A stretch of 7,701 bases of DNA from contig JANXOO010000630.1 of NCBI GenBank assembly GCA_025353525.1, positions 1 to 7,701 on the forward strand. Direction: 5' to 3'. The notes beneath the pieces were generated by a model that saw only the letters and a list, made by a program, of their open reading frames with translations, was not told where the DNA came from and did not search any database. The stretch is from Schlesneria sp. GTDB lineage: Bacteria > Planctomycetota > Planctomycetia > Planctomycetales > Planctomycetaceae. Both the position numbers and the translations under genes were made by a program. Of the stretch, positions 1 through 6,543 are shown piece by piece; the stretch's first letter is position 1, and each line of letters starts with the position of its first letter.

Positions 1-1
1 G

Positions 2-946
2 AACTGGCAAGTGAGCGACGTCGGTTACGGAATGTGGGGGATGGCGGGCTGGACCGGTTCGGACCTGGACGAGGTGAATCGGGCTTTGCACCGGGCCGTC
101 GAACTGGGATGCAACTTTTTCGACACCGCCTGGGGTTACGGGGCAGGCAAAAGTGAGGGAATTCTGGGTGATTTGGTGCGGACTTTCCCGGATCGGCAAC
201 TTTATACCTGTACGAAGATACCGCCGAAGAATTTCAAATGGCCCAGCCGCCGAGAATTTTCACTCGATGATTGTTTTCCGCCCGACCATATCGAAGAGTA
301 CGTGACGGCGAGTCTGAAGAACGCAGGATTGTCGTCGTTCAGCCTCATGCAGTTCCATACGTGGGAAGACTCATGGGTCAAGGATCAGCGGTGGTTTGAT
401 AAAGTTTCGGACCTCAAGTCGCAGGGGTTGTTCCAGGCGATCGGAATCAGCCAAAACCGCTGGGAGCCGTGGAATGGAGTCGAAGCGGTCAAAAGCGGGC
501 TGATTGATTGTGTCCAGGTCATTTACAACATCTTCGACCAGAACCCTGAAGACGAATTATTCCCTGCCTGCCAGAAACACGATGTCGGAGTCATTGCACG
601 CGTCCCGTTCGATGAAGGAACGCTGACAGGAACGTTAACAAAATCGTCCCGCTGGGCCGCCGGGGACTGGCGAAACAGCTATTTTGTACCTGAAAATCTC
701 GACGCCAGCGTTGATCGGGCAGAAGCATTGCGTCCGCTGATTCCGGTCGGAATGACGATGGCTGAAATGGCATTGCGCTTCTCGCTCTCGAATCCGAGTG
801 TCGGGACGGTCATTCCTGGTATGCGATCAGTGCAGAACGTCAACGCGAACATGGCGACAAGCGATGCAGGGCCATTGCCTGCCAAATTGCTGAAAAAACT
901 CGAGAAGCACCGCTGGGTCCGCCAGCCAACGGCATGGTCCCAGTAA
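2..946 (+). CDS. Aldo/keto reductase, 5' end cut off by the window
   Basis: NAD(P)H-dependent oxidoreductase of the aldo/keto reductase superfamily (TIM barrel, cytosolic), reducing carbonyls to alcohols or the reverse; the substrate cannot be told. The reading frame is open from base 2 and begins Asn-Trp-Gln-Val-Ser-Asp-Val-Gly-Tyr-Gly, the usual first-strand segment of this family, so the true start lies upstream. The GTG at 11 is probably an internal valine. Counting from that GTG, the catalytic tetrad is visible: Asp38 and Tyr43 in FDTAWGYG, Lys69 in CTKIPP and His116 in LMQFHTW. Near the C-terminus VIPGMRSVQNVNAN matches the cofactor-phosphate-binding IPG.R...Q...N signature. TAA stop at 944-946. 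At least 314 codons are present, close to full family length. No downstream gene is close enough to suggest an operon. The family call is secure; the physiological role is unknown. Confidence 0.92.
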   Translation, partial: NWQVSDVGYGMWGMAGWTGSDLDEVNRALHRAVELGCNFFDTAWGYGAGKSEGILGDLVRTFPDRQLYTCTKIPPKNFKWPSRREFSLDDCFPPDHIEEYVTASLKNAGLSSFSLMQFHTWEDSWVKDQRWFDKVSDLKSQGLFQAIGISQNRWEPWNGVEAVKSGLIDCVQVIYNIFDQNPEDELFPACQKHDVGVIARVPFDEGTLTGTLTKSSRWAAGDWRNSYFVPENLDASVDRAEALRPLIPVGMTMAEMALRFSLSNPSVGTVIPGMRSVQNVNANMATSDAGPLPAKLLKKLEKHRWVRQPTAWSQ

Positions 947-1113
947 GGCGACCGGCAGCGGAATATTTACCGGCTGAAAATGGGCTGGGGGACTACCTCC
1001 AGTTCGTCGTGGTGCCTGTTCCCCTTTCAGTGAACGGGATTTCCGTTGCTGCCAGTCGCCTGACCGGGTTCGCGGTCAAACCGACGCCGCAAAACGGGAA
1101 AAACCGAACCATC

Positions 1114-1141
1114 TTGCTCAAACTTCGGAAATCTCCATAAT
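1114..1141 (+). promoter_or_regulatory. Candidate sigma70-type promoter for fabH
   Basis: TTGCTC at 1114-1119 and CATAAT at 1136-1141 are separated by 16 nt. The -10 matches consensus at 5 of 6 positions, the -35 at only 3 of 6. It would give a transcript with a 5' leader of about 200 nt. A second -10-like hexamer, TATACT, lies at 1208-1213 but lacks a recognisable -35. This rests on pattern match only. Confidence 0.3.
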
Positions 1142-1238
1142 CCCCAAAAATTGAGGAACTTCCGTCGCAGGCACGGGTGTTCTCTGGTTTGTGAGAATTG
1201 AGGGCGATATACTTTCGCCGCGTTGGCACTATTGAGGT

Positions 1239-1252
1239 TGTTGAATTCAACA
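1239..1252. promoter_or_regulatory. 14-bp perfect palindrome upstream of fabH, possible operator
   Basis: TGTTGAATTCAACA is a perfect inverted repeat with no spacer, in non-coding sequence about 110 bases before the likely fabH start and just downstream of both candidate -10 elements. The position and symmetry would suit a dimeric repressor. A palindrome of this length is expected about once by chance in several kilobases, so the case rests on its location. No regulator can be named. Confidence 0.3.
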
Positions 1253-1350
1253 GTGCTTGTGGACACGGTGTTTCAATGCATCGAACGTTAGTGTTTTGGG
1301 ATTCAGGTGACGCCGAATGGTCGGTGATTCACCGGTCCGGGATGCGATCC

Positions 1351-2451
1351 ATGTACGATAATGGTGATTCGCGAGTCATGAACGGTGCGGGGGTCGGTTT
1401 GGAAACCGGACCTGGTGTCGCCCCGTATCGTACGATTGAACCCAAAGCAAGTTGGAGTAAGCGAACGCGATCGCTGCTTGGCGTACAAATCCTGTCGACC
1501 GGCTCGTACCTTCCCGACAACATCGTTACAAACGCCGATCTGCAATCGCAATTCGGCTATGATCCCGCATGGATCGAGCAACGTACCGGAATCCTCGCCC
1601 GCCGCTATGCTCCTCCTGAGCAGGCAACGAGTGATTTGTGTATTGAAGCTGCCAAACGAGCGATTCGGAATGCGCGAGCGGATGTCCGGGATATCGACCT
1701 GGTCGTCGTCGGAACGTTTACTCCTGATTATCAGTGTCCGACGACCGCCAATCTGGTTCAGGAATCGCTCGGAATCGACGCGCCTGCCATGGACGTGCAT
1801 GCGGCCTGTTCCGGGTTCGTCTATGCTCTTGTGACTGCAGCTCAATACGTGGCGACCGGAAACAGCCGATTGGCACTGGTGATCGGTGGCGACTGCAACA
1901 GTCGAATCGTCAATCCGCTCGATCAAAAAGTCGCTCCACTGTTCGGTGACGGAGCGGGTGCGGTCCTGCTGGCGAAGGGCGATGCTCATCAGGGATTGAT
2001 TTGTTATCAGTTAGGCTCCGACGGCGGCGGCGGGTGTATGCTTGACCGGCAGGCGGGTGGTTCGAAGAACCCTGTGACCCACGGCGACATTGATGCGGGT
2101 CGCCAGTACTTGCAGATGGATGGACGGAACGTTTTCAAGTGGGCCGTTCGTGCAGTGACCGACAGCATCGAAGTCGTCATGCGAAAGTCGGGCCTGACGG
2201 CGCACGATGTTTCGCTGTTCCTGCTGCATCAGGCGAACATCCGGATCATCAACAATGTTGCCGAACAGTTGGCGATTCCCGTTGAAAAGATGTTCAACAA
2301 CCTGCAAGATTATGGCAACACGTCCGGCGGCTCGATCCCGATCGCCCTTGACGAAGCATTTGCTGCCGGACGGATCAATCGCGGCGACACGCTGCTGATG
2401 AGCGGGTTTGGAGCGGGACTCAGTTGGGGCACATGCCTCTTCCGCTGGTAA
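1351..2451 (+). CDS. fabH: Beta-ketoacyl-ACP synthase III (FabH)
   Basis: Condenses an acyl-CoA primer (acetyl-CoA or branched) with malonyl-ACP to start type II fatty acid synthesis in the cytosol. From the ATG at 1351 the protein has 366 residues. The thiolase fold is complete: ILSTGSYLPDNIVTNADL near the N-terminus, catalytic Cys153 in DVHAACSGFVYAL, FGDGAGAVLLA, His293 in LLHQANIRII, Asn323 in DYGNTSGGSIP, and the C-terminal FGAGLSWGTCLFRW. E. coli FabH aligns only from about base 1480, so roughly 43 polar, basic residues (with EPKASWSKRTRS) precede the core. No ATG, GTG or TTG in frame sits at the usual start. In-frame ATGs lie at 1276, 1342, 1351 and 1378. I prefer 1351 because a weak GGGA lies 8 nt upstream, but 1342 or 1378 are nearly as likely. 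It appears monocistronic: no other fab gene is adjacent. Confidence 0.93.
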   Translation: MYDNGDSRVMNGAGVGLETGPGVAPYRTIEPKASWSKRTRSLLGVQILSTGSYLPDNIVTNADLQSQFGYDPAWIEQRTGILARRYAPPEQATSDLCIEAAKRAIRNARADVRDIDLVVVGTFTPDYQCPTTANLVQESLGIDAPAMDVHAACSGFVYALVTAAQYVATGNSRLALVIGGDCNSRIVNPLDQKVAPLFGDGAGAVLLAKGDAHQGLICYQLGSDGGGGCMLDRQAGGSKNPVTHGDIDAGRQYLQMDGRNVFKWAVRAVTDSIEVVMRKSGLTAHDVSLFLLHQANIRIINNVAEQLAIPVEKMFNNLQDYGNTSGGSIPIALDEAFAAGRINRGDTLLMSGFGAGLSWGTCLFRW

Positions 2452-2520
2452 TATGTCGACCGGCGGTGCGAGACACTGATTGATCGATTGAGCAGATTGT
2501 GCCTCGACTCGTCAATTTCG

Positions 2521-2539
2521 ATCGTGAAAACGCCACGAT
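2521..2539 (+). terminator. Weak hairpin after fabH, possible terminator
   Basis: ATCGTG at 2521-2526 pairs with CACGAT at 2534-2539 around a 7-nt loop, 70 bases after the fabH stop. It is followed by TAAAAGAG rather than a T-run, so it does not have the form of a classic intrinsic terminator. Confidence 0.2.
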
Positions 2540-2551
2540 TAAAAGAGTGTC

Positions 2552-2642
2552 GCCCCGTTGGACAACGCCGTGAACGATTTTAGAATCCAGCCTGAGGAGG
2601 CGAGTCTGCCAAAAGCCCTGTCGCTCCGCGACAGGAAAGCCG
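2552..2642 (+). repeat. Dispersed REP-like repeat, copy A
   Basis: The core is a perfect hairpin, CCTGTCGC (2617-2624), loop TCC, GCGACAGG (2628-2635). Around it, GCCAAAAGC and GAAAGCCG, and upstream CAACGCCGTGAACGATTTT (2563-2581), recur in inverted orientation at 2761-2819. A further GCCCC is shared at the outer edge (2552-2556). Compared with copy B, this copy carries about 20 extra bases between the two conserved blocks (within 2582-2607). The conserved hairpin plus an inverted partner is typical of REP or BIME-type elements. Whether it is repeated elsewhere in the genome cannot be seen here. Confidence 0.75.
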
Positions 2643-2760
2643 TAGCGCAATCAATCAAGCATGTTGCCCAAGGCATCCGTTCGATTGAATTCTTCGATGA
2701 ACTTCATACGCGCATTTGCAACTCGTCGCCTTGATTTCAGCAGGCATTGTTTTTGCAATT

Positions 2761-2830
2761 CGGCTTTCCTGTCGCGGAGCGACAGGGCTTTTGCCGAGCA
2801 AAAATCGTTCACGGCGTTGCCCGTTGGGGC
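2761..2830 (-). repeat. Dispersed REP-like repeat, copy B (inverted relative to copy A)
   Basis: This is the reverse complement of copy A. The hairpin is CCTGTCGC (2768-2775), loop GGA, GCGACAGG (2779-2786). The block at 2761-2794 matches 2608-2642, the block at 2801-2819 matches 2563-2581, and an outer GGGGC follows at 2826-2830. The link between the two blocks is only about 6 nt here. Together A and B form an inverted pair that could fold into a long stem, or could be the ends of a small non-autonomous element. Confidence 0.75.
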
Positions 2831-2854
2831 TAATGGATCACGCTTTCCAGGAGA

Positions 2855-2882
2855 CCCAGGGCTCCGCAGACTCCGCCCTGGG
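2855..2882. repeat. GC-rich hairpin repeat unit
   Basis: CCCAGGGC (2855-2862) and GCCCTGGG (2875-2882) form a perfect 8-bp stem around a 12-nt loop. The loop flanks include a short direct repeat, CTCCGC. A smaller CCCC-TTT-GGGG hairpin follows at 2896-2906. It lies directly after repeat copy B and may be part of a longer composite repeat. There is no T-run, so I do not call it a terminator. Confidence 0.5.
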
Positions 2883-3019
2883 CTATCGAATCCCTCCCCT
2901 TTGGGGCTCAGGAGTGCGCCCGTTTTACCGGCTGTCATTCCATCAGCGCAAGGGGTTTCTTGTAACATTCCAGGTTCCTCAAGTTCGTTTTTCCAGATGT
3001 CAATCCCACGTTCGCAGCA

Positions 3020-3035
3020 CCCCGGCGCGCCGGGG
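3020..3035. repeat. 16-bp perfect GC palindrome
   Basis: CCCCGGCGCGCCGGGG is a perfect palindrome with no spacer. CTCTTCCTGGTGCC follows, and a pyrimidine stretch (CCTCTTTTT) begins about 17 bases later, too far for a standard intrinsic terminator. It lies about 200 bases before the DUF1559 gene and looks like another REP-type module. Confidence 0.5.
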
Positions 3036-3089
3036 CTCTTCCTGGTGCCTGTCCTCTTTTTCAGCTCGTTCCTGAGAATTCTTACCGGA

Positions 3090-3118
3090 TTGTAAAATTC
3101 GGGGTTTGAAAAGATTAT
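3090..3118 (+). promoter_or_regulatory. Candidate promoter for the DUF1559 gene
   Basis: TTGTAA (3090-3095) and GATTAT (3113-3118) are separated by 17 nt, each matching the sigma70 consensus at 4 of 6 positions, in locally AT-richer sequence just after the GC-rich repeats. It would give a leader of about 110 nt before the ATG at 3233. Confidence 0.3.
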
Positions 3119-3232
3119 GCGGTTTTGGTAGCGTCACAGGTTGATACGGACCGTAATGTCGACTGAACTTGTCTGATTCAGTATGCGGCAATCAGGCCCG
3201 GATAGTTGCTCAACTCATTTCGGAGCTGAAAA

Positions 3233-4270
3233 ATGACTCGTCGACAGGACAGTAATCGACATGCGCTACGGCAAGGATTCACATTGATCGAGTTGCTCGT
3301 TGTGATCGCCATTATCGCAATGCTGGCCGCGTTGCTGCTTCCAGCAGTACAGCAAGCGCGAGAGGCAGGCCGACGGGCACAGTGCCTGAACAATCTCAAG
3401 CAGATTGTTTTGGCCATGCACAATTACGAAAGTGCGTTCAAATGTTTCCCACCGGGATTTATTATCCCTGGAACCGCTTCGGGCCAGTTCAATCCGCTCC
3501 CTGAACCTGCAATGATTGATACCGTCACGAACCGCACCCGAACGCAGGCGGTCATCACGAACTGGTATATGGCCCCTGAATGGGGTTGGCACTCGTTCAT
3601 TCTTTCGGATATGGGTCAAGGAACGATTGATCTGCGTTTCGATCAGCCAAAATTCGGAACGGCGAATGGTCAGACGAATCTGCCATCTCCCAACGAGCAA
3701 TACCTTCGAACCAATATCGGATCCTACGTCTGTCCAAGCTCCAAAAATCTGCCGTCGAGTCGACCGGGAATCGGGCAGTCGCAAAACTGGGCCTACGCGA
3801 CTTATCGCGGGAATATGGGTGCGTACGACACTAACCCCAATACGAATACGCTTGCGGCTGGCGGATACAATGTTCCACCGACGACCCCCAATGGAATGCT
3901 CTACGACAACAGCGCGGTCAGAATGGGCGATGTCGGGGACGGAACGACCAATACGCTGATGCTCGGCGATTCACTGTATGGATTCTGGGCCGATGGCTTT
4001 AGTTGTTGTGTGCGGGTCTGGGATGATCCCGGTCATCCGGATGTTTTTGACACATACTGGAATACAGGTTCAACAACTCCCCAAATTCAATTCTTCAGCT
4101 TTGGAAGCGGTCATAATGAATTGTGCTGCTTCGCATTGGTGGATGGCTCGACGAAAGCCGTTTCGAAGAAAATCAACGTCGAAGTGTTCAAGGCGATCTC
4201 AACCCGTAACGGCGCTCTGCGAAATTACAAAAATGGCACGAACGTCGAAAATGTCACTGATGGATGGTGA
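3233..4270 (+). CDS. DUF1559 family protein with pilin-type N-terminal methylation/cleavage motif
   Basis: A 345-residue pseudopilin-like protein, probably cleaved by a prepilin peptidase and displayed at the membrane or cell surface. The molecular function of the family is not established. Visible parts: a basic leader, the type III cleavage site Gly15/Phe16 with Glu20 in [11 protein letters not shown], a hydrophobic helix at about 16-38, then [21 protein letters not shown], the classic start of the DUF1559 domain. Further typical motifs are VCPSS (166-170), [17 protein letters not shown] (231-247), and the C-terminal FGSGH (290-294), VDGS (303-306) and ISTRNG. The usual HPGG-like step after the conserved His is replaced by HNELCC, and another CC pair lies at 258-259. 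GGAG at 3222-3225, 7 nt before the ATG, supports the start. It stands alone, with repeats before it and a hairpin after it. Confidence 0.93.
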   Translation: MTRRQDSNRHALRQGFTLIELLVVIAIIAMLAALLLPAVQQAREAGRRAQCLNNLKQIVLAMHNYESAFKCFPPGFIIPGTASGQFNPLPEPAMIDTVTNRTRTQAVITNWYMAPEWGWHSFILSDMGQGTIDLRFDQPKFGTANGQTNLPSPNEQYLRTNIGSYVCPSSKNLPSSRPGIGQSQNWAYATYRGNMGAYDTNPNTNTLAAGGYNVPPTTPNGMLYDNSAVRMGDVGDGTTNTLMLGDSLYGFWADGFSCCVRVWDDPGHPDVFDTYWNTGSTTPQIQFFSFGSGHNELCCFALVDGSTKAVSKKINVEVFKAISTRNGALRNYKNGTNVENVTDGW

Positions 4271-4294
4271 TGTCCCGATCGCTTCCCGGAAATG

Positions 4295-4316
4295 TTTTTG
4301 CAACTCCTTTTTGCAA
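4295..4316. repeat. Short direct repeat, two TTTTTGCAA boxes
   Basis: TTTTTGCAA occurs at 4295-4303 and again at 4308-4316, separated by CTCC (period 13). Each contains the self-complementary TTGCAA. It lies between the DUF1559 gene and thiS, about 140 bases before the thiS start. It could be a protein-binding site or chance in a T-rich stretch. No riboswitch motif is associated. Confidence 0.35.
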
Positions 4317-4369
4317 AGTCTCGGCGAAGTGTGGTTCAGGTCTGGCGTCACGCTTTGATACGACAATAC

Positions 4370-4404
4370 AATGAACCCGGTGTCGTCAGGATGCCGGGTT
4401 CATT
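4370..4404 (+). terminator. Strong hairpin between the DUF1559 gene and thiS, probable terminator
   Basis: AATGAACCCGG (4370-4380) pairs perfectly with CCGGGTTCATT (4394-4404), an 11-bp stem with a 13-nt loop, 100 bases after the DUF1559 stop. CGTCACAC follows rather than a T-run, so termination would be imperfect or factor-aided. The stem's near symmetry would also let it act on the opposite strand. It separates the DUF1559 gene from the thiS unit. Confidence 0.5.
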
Positions 4405-4456
4405 CGTCACACAGCACCTGAAATGTCTATTGATGTCGACCCTTGATGGATACCAC

Positions 4457-4681
4457 ATGGATGGGTTAACCGAGAATCAGGTTTCGATCCTGCTTAATGG
4501 CGATCGCCGAACTGTTGAAGCCGCGTCTACGATTTCTGATTTGATTTTGTCGCTTAAGATGAATCCAAAATTTCTTGCCGTCGAGCTGAATCTGAAAGTC
4601 GTTCCGAGGACCGAGCATCCACGAACGACGCTTGCCGCAAACGATCAGATCGAGATTGTAACGCTTGTCGGAGGAGGCTGA
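4457..4681 (+). CDS. thiS: Sulfur carrier protein ThiS
   Basis: Small ubiquitin-fold protein (74 residues from this start). Its C-terminal Gly-Gly is adenylylated and converted to a thiocarboxylate that delivers sulfur to ThiG for the thiazole ring of thiamine. The sequence shows VSILLNGD (beta-grasp start), a central helix, LAVELNLKVVPR, then DQIEIVTLVGGG at the very C-terminus, matching ThiS ends. E. coli ThiS would begin at the Val encoded at 4481, where no start codon exists. The ATG at 4457 adds eight residues; the in-frame ATG at 4433 adds sixteen. Neither has a good ribosome-binding site, so the start is uncertain. The bases encoding the final glycines (GGAGGAGG, 4670-4677) may also serve as the Shine-Dalgarno of thiG. 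No thiF, thiO or thiE is in the window, and I see no TPP riboswitch upstream. Confidence 0.9.
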   Translation: MDGLTENQVSILLNGDRRTVEAASTISDLILSLKMNPKFLAVELNLKVVPRTEHPRTTLAANDQIEIVTLVGGG

Positions 4682-4690
4682 GGCGGGACT

Positions 4691-5524
4691 ATGACAGAAA
4701 CTGATACCACGACGCTTCGCCTGGGTTCTCACCAGTTGCAGTCGCGGTTGATTGTCGGTACGGGAAAGTACGCGACATTTGAGTTGATGCAGGAATGCCT
4801 TACGATCAGCCAGTCCGATGTCATCACGGTTGCGGTTCGCCGCGAACGGCTGGTCGATGCCGCCGGACGCAGCATTCTCGATTTTATCGACCTGAATCGG
4901 TATACGATCCTGCCGAATACAGCCGGATGTTTCACGGCCGATGATGCCGTGCGAACTGCCAGACTGGGACGTGAAATACTGCTCGGCCTGGAAAACCCCG
5001 GTGCCAGCTGGGTGAAGCTCGAAGTCCTGGGAGATACGAAGACGCTGTTGCCCGATCCGATCGCAACGCTCGACGCGACAAAGCAGCTCGTTGCAGACGG
5101 GTTCGAGGTATTGTGTTATTCAACCGATGATCCAATCACCGCGCGACGCCTGAAGGATGCTGGTGCGACATCGGTGATGCCTGCAGGAAGCCCGATCGGT
5201 AGCGGACAGGGAATTCTGAATCCGAATAATATCCGGATTTGTCTGGAATACTTAAAGGAAGGCGATCCGACGTACCCTGTCATCGTTGACGCCGGAGTTG
5301 GCACAGCCAGCGACGTGGCGTTTGCGATGGAACTGGGATGTGACGGAGTTCTGTTGAATACGGCGATCGCCTCGGCCCGTGACCCGCGACGAATGGCAGA
5401 TGCGATGCGACTGGCATGTCGGGCCGGATACCTTGCCTCGCAATCCGGACGCATTGCGAAGAAACTGTACGCCACAGCCAGCAGCCCTGAATCAGGACTC
5501 ATTTCTGCGGAGCACGGACGATGA
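4691..5524 (+). CDS. thiG: Thiazole synthase ThiG
   Basis: TIM-barrel enzyme (277 residues) that joins 1-deoxy-D-xylulose 5-phosphate, dehydroglycine and ThiS-bound sulfur to make the thiazole phosphate moiety of thiamine, in the cytosol. The Schiff-base lysine is Lys109 in [10 protein letters not shown]. Other family signatures are [14 protein letters not shown] (20-33), [23 protein letters not shown] (73-87), [28 protein letters not shown] (162-175) and [33 protein letters not shown] (197-229) with its phosphate-binding loops. It starts 9 nt after thiS, with GGAGGAGG at 4670-4677 (13-nt spacing, rather long) and a closer GAGGCGGG. Its stop overlaps the next start by 4 nt (ATGA at 5521-5524), indicating translational coupling. 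Length and motifs are normal. Confidence 0.97.
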   Translation: MTETDTTTLRLGSHQLQSRLIVGTGKYATFELMQECLTISQSDVITVAVRRERLVDAAGRSILDFIDLNRYTILPNTAGCFTADDAVRTARLGREILLGLENPGASWVKLEVLGDTKTLLPDPIATLDATKQLVADGFEVLCYSTDDPITARRLKDAGATSVMPAGSPIGSGQGILNPNNIRICLEYLKEGDPTYPVIVDAGVGTASDVAFAMELGCDGVLLNTAIASARDPRRMADAMRLACRAGYLASQSGRIAKKLYATASSPESGLISAEHGR

Positions 5525-6528
5525 ATGACCGGCTGAACTGGATGTTTCCTTCGATCTCGATGGGGCGATTGTTTTCGACCGATATTCGGGTCAGTTGGTG
5601 GTTTATCCTGGTCCCGGTGATTACCGGTCTGAAATACGGAATTGAGCTCGGCCTGGCGTTTATGGTCTTGATGTTCGTTTCGGTCTTGCTACACGAATTC
5701 GGACACGTCATTGCCGCTCGCTGGACCGGTGGATACGCCGATGAGATTCACATGACGCCGATTGGCGGTTTGGCACTCGCAAGACCGGCACAAGGAGCGT
5801 TCGGATTGGGAGTCACGTCTGCGGCCGGACCTGCCGTGAATCTGGTACTTTGCATTGCTTCTTATCCCGGCTGGTATGCGCCAGAGACATTATGGGGATC
5901 GCTGAATCCTTGCGTGATGCCAATCGCTCGACTCAGTTCGGCTCATTTGTGGCGCGATCTTGGTTTGCTGCTGTTTACCGCCAACTGGATCGGACTTCTC
6001 GTCAATTTGTTGCCGGTGCTTCCACTCGACGGTGGGCAAATTCTTCGTGCGATTCTCGCAGCTCGAACCTACGCCGAGACCGTCCAACGGACGGCCATTC
6101 GAGTGGGTATGTTCGTCTCGGTCGCGTTTCTTGCGGTCGGGGCAATTGCTGATATCAGTCAGATTGTGCTGATCGGAACATTCGTCCTCGCGATGAACCT
6201 CGTTCAGTTGCTTCAGGATGAATACAGCGAATCGATGGGTGATTCCGGTTTCGGCCATGATTTTTCCGGCGGATATGAAAGCCTTGAGCGATCAGGGCAA
6301 GCGGCCGGGCGAGAACACAGCCCCGGGCTTCTGGAACAATGGCGCGAGCGACGCCGCATGGAACGCGAAAATCTTGATCGAATTCGACGGAAAGAGGCCG
6401 AGGAGCAACTTGATTTGCTGTTGGCCAAAGTCCACGAAAACGGGCTGCAATCACTTTCGGCTCGCGAGCAAAAGTTGCTGAAATCATGCAGCGAACTGCT
6501 TCGCCCCAAAAGTAAAAGTGAAGGCTGA
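5521..6528 (+). CDS. M50 family (site-2-protease-type) intramembrane zinc metalloprotease
   Basis: Polytopic membrane protein of 335 residues. The zinc site HEFGH is at residues 58-62 inside a hydrophobic segment (about 40-65), and the third ligand region [13 protein letters not shown] places Asp170. The TPIGGLA and SAAGPAVNL segments are those of S2P-like proteases of the SpoIVFB/Rip group. Other likely membrane segments lie at about 24-37, 93-116, 145-169 and 194-230. No PDZ domain is present. After residue 240 follows a charged, probably coiled-coil stretch ([22 protein letters not shown] in part). The C-terminal [20 protein letters not shown] resembles the small DUF6576-type tail seen on some rhomboid proteases. 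Such enzymes usually cleave membrane-anchored regulators; the substrate is unknown. The start overlaps thiG, and GGAG at 5509-5512 is well placed 8 nt before the ATG. Family call firm, role open. Confidence 0.9.
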   Translation: MNDRLNWMFPSISMGRLFSTDIRVSWWFILVPVITGLKYGIELGLAFMVLMFVSVLLHEFGHVIAARWTGGYADEIHMTPIGGLALARPAQGAFGLGVTSAAGPAVNLVLCIASYPGWYAPETLWGSLNPCVMPIARLSSAHLWRDLGLLLFTANWIGLLVNLLPVLPLDGGQILRAILAARTYAETVQRTAIRVGMFVSVAFLAVGAIADISQIVLIGTFVLAMNLVQLLQDEYSESMGDSGFGHDFSGGYESLERSGQAAGREHSPGLLEQWRERRRMERENLDRIRRKEAEEQLDLLLAKVHENGLQSLSAREQKLLKSCSELLRPKSKSEG

Positions 6529-6543
6529 ACCTGCGGACCTGTC

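Larger units (their letters stand above)
947..1350. other. Intergenic region between the aldo/keto reductase and fabH
   Basis: About 400 bases without a convincing gene. Short open frames exist on both strands, but none resembles a known protein. The fabH frame itself is open back to a TTG at 1198, but the residues translated there look like random coding. The region holds a possible promoter at 1114-1141, a -10-like TATACT at 1208-1213 without a good -35, and a 14-bp perfect palindrome at 1239-1252. I see no clear intrinsic terminator for the upstream gene. Confidence 0.6.
2452..3232. other. Repeat-rich intergenic region without a convincing gene
   Basis: About 780 bases. Open frames occur on both strands (for example 2661-3095 on + and 2651-2968 on -), but their translations are low-complexity Arg/Ser/Pro/Gly-rich and follow the palindromic repeats, so I do not call them genes. 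The contents are: a weak hairpin at 2521-2539, two inverted copies of a hairpin-bearing repeat (2552-2642 and 2761-2830) around a spacer of about 118 nt, a hairpin at 2855-2882, a short CCCC-TTT-GGGG hairpin at 2896-2906, a 16-bp palindrome at 3020-3035, and a candidate promoter at 3090-3118. Confidence 0.65.

Noticed and set aside
1198..1350. Extension of fabH to a TTG start at 1198 or the ATG at 1276
   Set aside because: No ribosome-binding site supports them, they cover the palindrome and promoter candidates, and the extra residues have no family resemblance.
1303..1989. 228-codon open frame on the minus strand opposite fabH
   Set aside because: It is fully antisense to a well-supported fabH, Arg/Ser-rich and unlike any known protein; a typical shadow frame of GC-rich coding DNA.
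2552..2830. CRISPR array
   Set aside because: Only two repeat copies, in inverted rather than direct orientation and of unequal length, with no regular spacers and no cas genes.
2651..2968. 105-codon minus-strand frame in the repeat region
   Set aside because: Its translation follows the palindromic repeats and is low in complexity; it has no recognisable domain. The overlapping + frame at 2661-3095 fails for the same reasons.
3215..3236. TCATTT/AAATGA inverted repeat around the DUF1559 ribosome-binding site
   Set aside because: The 6-bp, AT-rich stem is too weak and too likely by chance to claim start-site sequestration.
4271..4456. TPP riboswitch upstream of thiS
   Set aside because: Neither the CTGAGA box nor the GCGTAGGGA-like block is present in this gap. 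A CTGAGA at 3072 is far upstream of another gene and lacks the partner elements.
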